Source: Physocladia obscura
Lineage: Eukaryota; Chytridiomycota; Chytridiomycetes; Chytridiales; Chytriomycetaceae
Assembly: GCA_027596945.1 (NCBI GenBank)
Contig: JADGJH010000888.1
Span: forward strand, 1-13,432
Reading direction: 5' to 3'
DNA length: 13,432 bases
The notes under the pieces were generated by a model. That model had not been told where the DNA came from, searched no databases, and worked only from the letters and a program-made list of their open reading frames with translations. Made by a program: the position numbers and the translations under genes. Within the stretch, counting starts at the first letter, position 1. Each line of letters starts with the position of its first letter. Shown here piece by piece: positions 6,701 to 13,432 of this stretch.

Positions 6701-9004
6701 ATGACAACTCCTCAGTTTTCGGCAAACTTCTGGGTAAGTTTGCACAACACAACACAAAACAAAGCAATCGAGCAAGATTCCATGCGTAAAAATTCGTCAG
6801 GAAAAAAAAGATTGGAGCGAGATAGCGCAGGATCCCGGAACTCAATCAGTGTAATTCCAGAACTGCAAACTTGATCCAATTTGCACAATCTAAGCCAAAA
6901 AAAAAACAAAAGAATCAACGAGAAACTAATAGCCAACGAAAGTGATCGATCAATCAAGCCCATCCGTTTCTCACTCTCTTGTTTACCAAAAACATCAACA
7001 AAACTTGAAAACAACACGCAGGGCGAAAGCGACAAGGGTCTCGATGTCCTCATTTTCCGAATGAAGAACGGCAAACATGTCACATCCGAAATTTCAGCAC
7101 TCTTTAAGGAGCGCGCCGCAATTGAGGAAGAGTTTGGAAAGCGGCTCGCAAAATTAGCTAAGTCGTTTACCACCAACGAGGAAATTGGGTATGTTTTACC
7201 AAAGCAACTGTTGGCCATCGATTTTCCTCTCTCTTCGTATGCAAACCCACGAGGGGAAGAAATTCGAACGAGAAATCGAGATTAATCTCCAAATGTAAAC
7301 CCTCAAGTTAATGCAGCAAATTCAGAACATTGCGCGAATCATTGGATCTGGTCAAAACGGAATTAGAGACGTCTGCCAGAGCTCATCTTGATATTGCGAA
7401 CGAAATCAGAATTCAGCTTGAAAAACCATGTATGGATTTTGTTGGCCAACAATCAACTGTGCGCAAAACTGTAAGTATTGATTACTGCTCTTATTTCTAT
7501 CTTCGACGTTGCTTACGTGTGTTTTGTTTTAGCAACATGCTACTGTTGAACGTCGGTTAAAAGTAAAAGCAGCCATGTCTGCGAATGTTGCAAAAGCGAA
7601 AGCAAGATACATTTCAAAATGTCATGAAGTTGCACAGCTCAGTATTCCACAACCAAATCTACCGAAGGAAGCCACAGAAAAGGTTTATTTCTGTCTGTTT
7701 ATCAGTTTTTAATTTATTATTAACCATCATGATTAATCCAGCTTCAAAGCAAACTCGAGAGAGCGCAACAGCAGGCCACGCAGCAAGACTTAGAATATGT
7801 CAGTGCAGTTGAGCGGCTGGCCGATGCTCATTCTCATTGGGAGGAGGACTACCGTGTTGCTTGCAATGTATCGGGTTATTTTTATTCATTTTTCATTTGA
7901 TATTGAAATATATTCAGGAATTTCAACGTTTGGAAGAGGAAAGAATCGATTATATTAGAGGACGGCTATGGGCATATGCGAACATTATTTCCACCCTTTG
8001 TGTTTCTGACGATGAGGTTATTTCGTTGTTATTGCTACTCCCTTGTTTTCTTATTCAAAACAAAAATGGCAGTCGTGTGAACGCATCAGACAATCTCTGG
8101 AGAAATGTAATGTTGGGAAGGACATTTCAATTTTTATCGAAAGCAAACGCACAGGTTCTGAAATTCCAGGTAAAATTTAATAAAGCAGTCGGTACCCATT
8201 TCTGACACAACACCAAACAGTTTCAACACCATACATTAATCACTATTCAGGAACCTCTGAGCGTGTTCCGCCTCCTGCTATTAACCACCTTTCAGGTATA
8301 ACCGCGTCTGTTTCATACTCCACAGATCTTGCAGCGACTTCAACGTCACCTGAAGATTTATCCACGTCAGCAACAACTTCCCCCACAATTGTGCGCACGG
8401 CGACAGTGAAAAGCAGCGACGAATTGCGTGGCAATGGTGTCAATGGTGGTAACCCTGCTGCGAACGCGTTAGCAATGTTCAAAAAGAATTCCGAGAAGGC
8501 AGCGGCAGCTGCAGCAGGATTTGGATCTCTATTTAGAAAAGCTGGAAGCAGTAGCTTTTCGTCGGCAAGCACTGCGTCGGCAGCGGTGGCTCCTAGTGCG
8601 GCAGTTTTTGCGACGGGTGCAGCGAATGGCGAAGCCGGAGATGATTTTGTGTATGATCCATATGATCTCAGTGACAATGCGCCAGTACTGTTTGAAGGTA
8701 GAATATATATATATATATATCATTCCTCTTACTTATTTTTTCCTTTTTTTATTTTTCGCTTGTTATTTTTTTTCAGTTCGTGTGTTGTATGATTACCAAT
8801 CGCAAGCATTTGAAGAACTTACTGTTGCTCGTGGACAGATTGTACCTGTTATTGCGCAACATGAGGATGGGTCAGTTTCATTCTTGTTTCGTTGATTTTT
8901 TTCTGATTGCGATTTTTTTTAGTTGGTGGGAAGGCATTGTGAATGGAGATGGTGGGAAGAAAAGGAAGGGACTTTTTCCAAGTAACTTTGTTGAACAAAT
9001 TTGA
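6701..9004 (+). CDS. F-BAR and SH3 domain protein (Cdc15/Imp2/Hof1/PSTPIP-like), ten exons
   Basis: Exons: 6701-6733, 7022-7188, 7326-7470, 7533-7682, 7742-7867, 7918-8016, 8073-8169, 8251-8697, 8777-8870, 8923-9004. This gives 479 residues. Introns (288, 137, 62, 59, 50, 56, 81, 79, 52 bases) are all GT-AG, and every junction keeps frame. The start MTTPQFSANFW splices into GESDKGLDVLIFRMKNGK, restoring the FCH opening. Residues 1 to about 272 form the F-BAR, with LFKERAAIEEEFGKRLAKLA, a coiled middle, and EFQRLEEERIDYIRGRLWAY before CERIRQSLEKC. A Ser/Thr/Ala-rich linker (about 273-421) includes an Ala run. The SH3 (422-479) has VLYDY, DGWWEG and GLFPSNFV. F-BAR dimers bind curved membrane and the SH3 recruits Pro-rich partners; fungal relatives build the cytokinetic ring or septum. 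It is shorter than Cdc15 or Hof1 and nearer the size of PSTPIP. Ortholog choice is open. Donors GTTTAT and GTTATT (exons 4, 6) are weak. Confidence 0.9.
8703..8720. repeat. (AT)9 microsatellite in intron 8 of the F-BAR gene
   Basis: Nine perfect AT units lie just after the exon 8 donor (GTAGAA at 8698). A long pyrimidine tract and TTTCAG (acceptor, ending 8776) follow. The repeat is probably neutral and length-variable. Confidence 0.9.
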
Positions 9005-9344
9005 TGATCTTCATTTCGAAAGTGGGTCTGTAGAAGAAGTTGGAAAGTAGTGAATGTTTTTGATAATTGTGTCGTTGTTCTGGTATTTTTTTTTCCTCGA
9101 ATTTCTTTGTGATCCTCCATTGTGTTGTTTTTGAAAATGATCGGAGTGTGAACTTTTTGAGATGCAGGAAAAAAAAACGTTTTCAGAAACAAACCGAAAA
9201 ACAAGGTAAACAATTTAGAACAATCAAAAGCGAGTTCGATCATCTATATGATCGAATTGTCTTCAATCGTCAAAATGCCGCGCCAATTGGAGCTGGCCTA
9301 ATCTGGGTGTATTTGGACTGAATAACGCATGATATACAGAACCC
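9005..9344. other. Intergenic spacer: F-BAR 3' end and MAF1 promoter/leader
   Basis: These 340 bases between the F-BAR stop and the MAF1 start contain T-rich runs and no conserved ORF. There is no canonical AATAAA, so the F-BAR 3' end probably uses a variant signal. No clear TATA box precedes MAF1. CpG content stays gene-like, so this belongs to the gene island and not to the repeat flanks. Confidence 0.5.
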
Positions 9345-10656
9345 ATGAAGTATCTCGAATACAACTGCCTCGAGGAAGTTAACATGGCGATTTCTTGTGT
9401 TGATACAGTCGATACGAGACGTGCGTAACTATATCCATCGGATGATTTTTTGTCGTGCCACCTGTTCAGCAAAATAATACAACCAATAACAAAAAAAAAC
9501 CACAAAAAAAAAACAACATGTAACCAAATACGATGTATGCGAAACAAATCAAAAACAAACAATTGAGCAACAGTCTTTGCTCGTCTCGATGCTTATTCAT
9601 GTAAAAACACAAACGATGACAAAAAGCTTAAAATGTACATTGACGAAAAGTATGTTGACGATTCCGAGCTGGTCTTTCAAGGATCACCTACACATGTCGC
9701 GCCGTTTTCTTCAAGTTTCACTGGCGTAAACAGCTTCGGCGGCGGTGGCGGTGGCGGCGGTGGCAGTTTTGGTGCTGGCGGTGGTGGTGCTGTCGGTGTG
9801 AGTTTTTTGTCACCGGGAGCTTCTTTAGGTGGAGTATATGCTGTCAGTCCGTCGTCACCGTATGGGCCACTGGCTCAGGTTTGTTTACATTACTGTATGT
9901 AATTATTTTTATTATTTTTATTGGATTGGTGGTTGATACCTTTAAATTTTGGTGTTGCAGTGGGATTCCCAAGCAATTGGATATTTCAGCTGCCTTGATA
10001 TTTTCTTTACCTTATTTTTCTGAATTTTTTTTCATTTAAATTTTTGACCATGATCTTGGAAAATCTGAAATTAACACAGAAAATAACAGGTGACGAGTCG
10101 AAAAACGTTGTTCTACCTCCTTGCCACTTTGAATGCGGCTTTTCCTGATTACGATTTTAGGTAAATTTTTGACGTTCTGAAGAAACTCACCTATATCACC
10201 CAACCTGTGAAAAAAAGCGACATCAAGCCAGAATTATTCATGAAAATTCCACATCTTTCGCTTGTAAAATCGAATGTTAACTCGACACTTTTCGGAATGG
10301 GGCACGAAGGCTTGCGGACACAAAATATTAATAATCGACTATGGGAAGCAATCGATGAAGTTACTGAATTGGACGAATGTGACATTTATTCGTTCAATCC
10401 AAATCCTGAGGTTGAACCAGACAGTGAAGAAGGAAACCTGTATGTTGGAATCTTCTTAAATTAATGGGTTCATTTTAAAATATTTTTTTAAAGATGGAGC
10501 TTTTACTACTTTTTCTTTAACCGAAAAATGAAGCGAATTGTTTTCTTCACAGCACGAGCAGTGAGCTCTATGGCACCCATACAACCTGAAGAATTTGCGA
10601 ATGATATTTATGGTGATAATCTGGATGATGAACTTATGTTTGACAGTGAAATGTGA
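9345..10656 (+). CDS. MAF1: MAF1, repressor of RNA polymerase III, five exons
   Basis: Exons: 9345-9420, 9574-9878, 10090-10160, 10218-10439, 10494-10656. They give 278 residues, against 256 in human and 395 in yeast. Introns are 153, 211, 57 and 54 bases, all GT-AG and in phase. MAF1 binds Pol III and blocks transcription of tRNA and 5S genes under stress; TORC1/PKA-type phosphorylation normally holds it inactive. Box A is MKYLEYNCLEEVNMAISCVD followed by RLFARLDAYSCK (split over exons 1-2). A disordered linker (about 60-127) has a nine-Gly run at 81-89. Box B is SRKTLFYLLATLNAAFPDYD (130-149), then SLVKSNVNSTLF and LWEAIDEVTELDECDIYSFN. Box C is WSFYYFFFNRKMKRIVFFTA (226-245). An acidic tail ends in DDELMFDSEM. 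The ATG is fixed by the conserved MKYLE start. Intron 2 is the least certain: another acceptor-like TTGCAG ends at 9960. No disabling change is seen. Confidence 0.95.
9738..9788 (+). repeat. GGN trinucleotide run encoding poly-Gly in MAF1
   Basis: Nine Gly codons (GGC/GGT) at 9738-9764 are followed by Ser-Phe-Gly-Ala and four more Gly. The run sits in the linker between MAF1 boxes A and B, which is variable and disordered in the family, so length changes are probably tolerated. Confidence 0.85.
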
Positions 10657-11221
10657 GAAAGTTCAAAATTGGCATATCCTTCATGTATTGTTACATGAAC
10701 ATTGTGCAATGGAGCATGAAAGTTAAAAAAAATGTTTGATGTGTGGAGTGATTTTTTTCCAGGATTTGGAAATGAATATCAATAGTGACTTTATGTAAAT
10801 TGTTTTTAGCTGCCACAAAGTGAAGTAAAGTAATAGTGGGAGATTGGGGAACAAACATAAAGTTCCAGTAGAATGGTTACTTGTTGATAATTCAGCTTGA
10901 GTCAACTTATTCATCACTTTATATCTCAGAACTAAATGACCAGAGTTTAAGATGAAGTATGAATATAAGTTGATGAAGAAAAGTGTTGAATTTAAATAGT
11001 TTTTGGAATAAAAAGAAAATAAATAATAAAAAGTAAAGACTCTTCAAATGAAAAATGGCTTGAAAGCAGTTGGAAAGTCATTGAAAATTGCTTGAATTGT
11101 TTTTAAGACTTGAAAATGATGGAAAACTTGAGATTATTCCGGTAGAAAATTAGATTAGAAATCTAATATTGCAAGTCAAATCCCAAATTAGACTGTTGTA
11201 GACAAAATTTTTGAATTCTAT
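10657..11221. other. MAF1 3' flank, AT-rich, no gene seen
   Basis: No conserved reading frame was found. A perfect 8-base inverted repeat around TTGT lies at 10680-10699, 24 bases past the stop codon, and could be a small 3' UTR hairpin. A second one, with a three-base loop, lies at 11149-11167 next to the copia relic. A region of repeated CTTGAAAA-like words spans about 11059-11130. CpG drops sharply soon after the MAF1 stop. Confidence 0.4.
11007..11030 (+). terminator. Cluster of AATAAA polyadenylation-type signals after MAF1
   Basis: AATAAA occurs at 11007, 11018 and 11025, about 350-370 bases after the MAF1 stop. They could define the mRNA 3' end, but in such AT-rich DNA they could be chance. 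Confidence 0.3.
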
Positions 11222-11925
11222 ATTAATCCAGTTCTTTACAGAATCATCTGTTGGAAACAGTACAGGAGGTACTTTAGTCTTTCTGTAAGTACAGCCCAGA
11301 TCTACAGTTCCTCTTAAGTATCTCAATAAATGCAACATGGCTTTCCAATCATGTCCTCTTGCATCATTCTGATGTTGTGACAATGTATATGTTGGAAACA
11401 CAATATCTGGTCTGGATTGTGTTGCAATATACATACAAGACATAATAGCTGTTCTATAATGAGAATTCATGTCTTTGTTTAGCATCTGACTGTTTACATC
11501 ATGTTGCCAACCTTCTTGCAATGGGTTTCCTTTAATAGCAATTGGAATTGTCTTTCAATTTACTTCTCTGTCCCACATTTTCATTTCTTTAAGAACATTT
11601 GTTATACAGTGAGCTTGACCCAAGGAAGACCTTGAAATTTTTCATTGTTTATTTTCTCATAATGCAGACCAACTATCTGTTTTTCATCCCCTGGATCTTT
11701 TATTTCAAATCTATTCTTCATTACATTCTTCAATTCTTCAAGTAATGATTTGTCTGAAAACAAATTAAAAAATCATCCACACCTTTCTGAATCATATTTG
11801 TGAAACAAACACAAAGCCATTTGATTCTGAATGAAACCATTTTTTTTAAATAGTTTGTCAGAACATCATTCCATTTTTTGGCAATGTAACATACATTCAT
11901 CTTGAGAGGAGGTATTAGATACAGA
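11222..11925 (-). mobile_element. Ty1/copia reverse transcriptase relic
   Basis: Minus-strand reading gives copia RT landmarks in order over shifting frames. KKWNDVLTNYLKKM comes first, then (shifted) GFIQNQMALCLFHKYDSE, and (shifted back) DDFLICF where YVDDLI is expected. MKNRFEIKDPGDEKQIVGLH follows, then NVLKEMKMWDRE. The longest open part (11521 downward) has YRTAIMSCMYIATQSRPDIV, LSQHQNDARGHDWKAMLHLL and RYLRGTVDLGCTYRK, the conserved connection to RNase H. Frameshifts and stops make it inactive. Gag, protease, integrase and LTRs are not seen on this strand. It fades out at the start of RNase H. Confidence 0.8.
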
Positions 11926-12022
11926 AATAAAATACATGATACAAAATGTGTCAAAAAAATACCTTAAGAAAATTCTTGGAAAATATGATAGATGGAATCA
12001 AAATCAAGATTGACATAAATGA

Positions 12023-12313
12023 GGAAGAGCACTCGCCAAGTTTAAAGAAGGCCCAGCATTTCATGAAGCATGCAAGCCAATTGATGAAATAGTTCCAATA
12101 ATAAACAGAGGACTGGAAAAAAAATAAAGTGAAGGCATACAGAAAGCCCTTGCCATATGAGAAGCAAAAAGCTTTGGTACAACACACAGAAAATATGAAA
12201 TCAAAGTCCAGACTGTAGCAGGACCAGCTGAAGCCATAGAAACAAGCACCATGATACAACAAAGATCTGTATTGGCTCCTCTGCAGTGGAGAATCTTCTG
12301 GGACAAAAATTGA
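12023..12313 (+). mobile_element. Small LINE RT fragment of the same family as the large LINE
   Basis: One frame, broken by two stops near 12125 and 12158, ends with KYEIKVQTVAGPAEAIETST and MIQQRSVLAPLQWRIFWDKN, then TGA 12311. This is a third version of the IQQGSVLAPLEWRIFWD motif at 1369 and 1690. Gly of the QGS motif is Arg here, so the site would be inactive. The upstream part (AKFKEGPAFHEACKPIDEIV) has no counterpart I could align in the large LINE. The fragment stops abruptly after WD. Confidence 0.65.
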
Positions 12314-12329
12314 ATATAGGAAACAGCCT

Positions 12330-12753
12330 TTGTCAATAAATCTCAAAAGTTTTTTATCCACTCTGACAATTCCAGATTAATTTCTAGCTTATTCTTGGTT
12401 GCAGTATTTTTTTTTTTTTTGATGGATTAAGTTTGTAACCTTGTGTGAATTGCTTAATAAATGATTTATGTTCCTGTTGTAATAAATATTTTGCTGTCAA
12501 AAAAGCTGACAAGTTCATCTTCTGAATTGCTCAAATCAGGGTGGGAAGCTTCACTATTAAATTGTAGCTTTTGTGGTTGATTATCTGAATTTTGGTTGGT
12601 AAAGGTATTCTTTTTCATTAATGAATCAATATCAATGCTATTAGTGCTTTCTGCATTTGGAACTGCGGCTTCAATTATCTTTCTCAGTATTTCTTCAAGC
12701 TGTCTTTTAAATTCCATTAATATTTGCTCTGCATCAGAATTTTGTATTTGCAT
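12330..12753 (-). pseudogene. Unidentified broken reading frame, coiled-coil start, A-rich run
   Basis: I do not recognise this gene. On the minus strand 95 codons are open from ATG 12753 to 12466. They begin with MEFKRQLEEILRKIIEAAVP, a likely short amphipathic helix or coiled coil. An Asn/Ser-rich acidic stretch follows (DLSNSEDELVSFF). A neighbouring frame continues with LLQQEHKSFIKQFTQGYKLN, then a run of A's (12405-12420 as T's on +), then NKLEINLELSEWIKNF in a third frame. This reads like one ORF broken by two frameshifts, at least one at the A run. The A run could instead be a retrocopy tail. Sitting among transposon pieces, it is probably repeat-derived. Confidence 0.35.
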
Positions 12754-12780
12754 CTGAAATAAGTTTTAATATTATTATTT

Positions 12781-12960
12781 TCAATGAGCTCAGATTATGC
12801 AGCATATACAAATGACAGACAATCAGTTGGTGGATTTATAATTATGCTATTAGAAGCTGCAATATTGTGGAAAAGCCAAAAGTAACCTTGTTAAAGTATA
12901 ACAGGATTCAAGCTCTATGGAATTCACTGTTTGTTGAAAGAAATTGCTCAATTTGCTTAA
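12781..12960 (+). mobile_element. Ty1/copia RNase H relic
   Basis: One + strand frame reads SSDYAAYTNDRQSVGGFIIM, then EAAILWKSQK. This matches the copia RNase H signature in which SDADWA, a T/RRSTSGY element and ISWKSKKQ follow each other. After stops at 12883 and 12892 the same frame continues with YGIHCLLKEIAQF, corresponding to the TEAEY...KE region. It is on the strand opposite to the RT relic at 11222-11925, so the two belong to different copies or to one rearranged copy. It is non-functional. Confidence 0.65.
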
Positions 12961-13432
12961 AAAGAAAAGAAACAAACAGTGGACTTGCCATTTCCATCAT
13001 TAAGTGGAAGCTTCTGTATTAATACAAGAAAGTTTTGTATGGGAAGGAAAATGCAAAATTTATTTAAAGACTGTTTTGGAATTTTTGTGATTGAGAATTT
13101 TTGAACAATGAAAATCTAGAATTAAAAAAAAAGGAATTCTTGCTAAAAATCCTTACCATACACAATCATAAATGGAGATTGCAACAAACCTACAATTGCA
13201 CTCTTGACCTTCAAAGTCAAATACATGAACCCAGGAAGTGATACATCTATGACTACTACTTCAAGGACTTGAAGAAGCAAATCATATTGTTGAAACACAC
13301 AATAAATACTCTAAATATACATTTACATTTATAATTTGCTATATACAATCTACTATATTTTGCTCCAATGTCAACTAATTGACCATGACCATTATTACAA
13401 TAAAACAATATCACATTCATGCTCACAGAGTG
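12961..13432. other. AT-rich end of window, no assignable feature
   Basis: No conserved gene, RNA or repeat was recognised on either strand. The longest suggestive stretch is on the minus strand (about 13155-13305), containing VSLPGFMYLTLKVKSAIV and SPFMIVYGKDF. It vaguely recalls retroelement polyprotein sequence but is not enough for a call. CpG is essentially absent, as in the other repeat-derived parts. Confidence 0.3.

Noticed and set aside
6712..7218. 168-codon minus-strand ORF across the first F-BAR intron
   Set aside because: It crosses the splice sites of a well-supported gene and has no recognisable domain. Its serine and phenylalanine richness is an antisense effect.
8243..8677. 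144-codon minus-strand ORF, Ala-rich
   Set aside because: It is antisense to exon 8 of the F-BAR gene, whose GC-rich Ala/Ser codons keep the opposite strand open. It shows no motif of its own.
9345..10656. MAF1 and F-BAR genes as a co-regulated operon-like pair
   Set aside because: They are separate spliced genes with a 340-base spacer and unrelated functions. Adjacency alone is no evidence of a shared system.
10680..10699. Hairpin after MAF1 as a transcription terminator
   Set aside because: Intrinsic hairpin terminators are bacterial. An 8-base AT-rich inverted repeat is expected by chance in 13 kb. It is mentioned only as a possible UTR structure.
11951..12361. 136-codon minus-strand ORF with membrane-like segments
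   Set aside because: It is antisense to the LINE RT fragment at 12023-12313, which has recognisable motifs.
1..13432. tRNA, rRNA or CRISPR
   Set aside because: I searched by eye for the TPsiC/B-box motif, cloverleaf-like pairings and regularly spaced direct repeats on both strands and found none that held up.

Overview
The window is eukaryotic and looks like a repeat-rich fungal genome. Two conserved multi-exon genes with short GT-AG introns lie in the middle, and decayed transposable elements lie on both sides. My best guess is an early-diverging fungus, probably an arbuscular mycorrhizal fungus (Glomeromycotina). The reasons are the layout of the LINE (reverse transcriptase, RNase H, Cys/His knuckle, then a long basic tail), the Myb/SANT-like domain with a PTGDP-type motif, the DUF659 hAT relic, and the AT-rich intergenic DNA. 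This placement comes from memory of the families, not from a search.

Left flank (1-6450, + strand unless stated). A short 27-base tandem repeat (1-81) is followed by a broken Myb/SANT-like gene (306-1046). It has three in-frame stops and a putative intron. From about 1075 to 5519 there is a 5'-truncated, dead LINE. Its reverse-transcriptase core is present twice in tandem, and the first copy has lost the two catalytic aspartates. RNase H, a Cys/His knuckle and a tail follow. A minus-strand hAT/DUF659 transposase relic (5527-6047) starts right after the LINE. A further + strand relic of unknown family lies at 6055-6442.

Gene island (about 6480-10656, + strand). After a TATA-like box (6480) comes a ten-exon gene (6701-9004) for a 479-residue F-BAR plus SH3 protein of the Cdc15/Imp2/Hof1/PSTPIP type. 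After 340 bases comes a five-exon gene (9345-10656) for a 278-residue MAF1, the repressor of RNA polymerase III. Both models were assembled by hand. Every junction keeps frame and restores conserved family sequence. The two genes have unrelated jobs (cytokinesis/membrane and actin; tRNA and 5S transcription), so their adjacency is probably chance.

Right flank (10657-13432). After MAF1 there is AT-rich DNA with candidate polyadenylation signals. Next come a minus-strand Ty1/copia reverse-transcriptase relic (11222-11925), a + strand fragment of the same LINE family (12023-12313), an unidentified minus-strand broken reading frame (12330-12753), and a + strand copia RNase H relic (12781-12960). 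The last 470 bases hold nothing I can name.

The strongest unexplained signal is compositional. CpG is almost absent from the transposon flanks (7 by eye in about 4.4 kb of LINE) but common in the two genes. Most premature stops in the relics fit C-to-T (or G-to-A) transitions. This suggests methylation-linked or RIP-like decay confined to repeats. I found no new multi-gene system.
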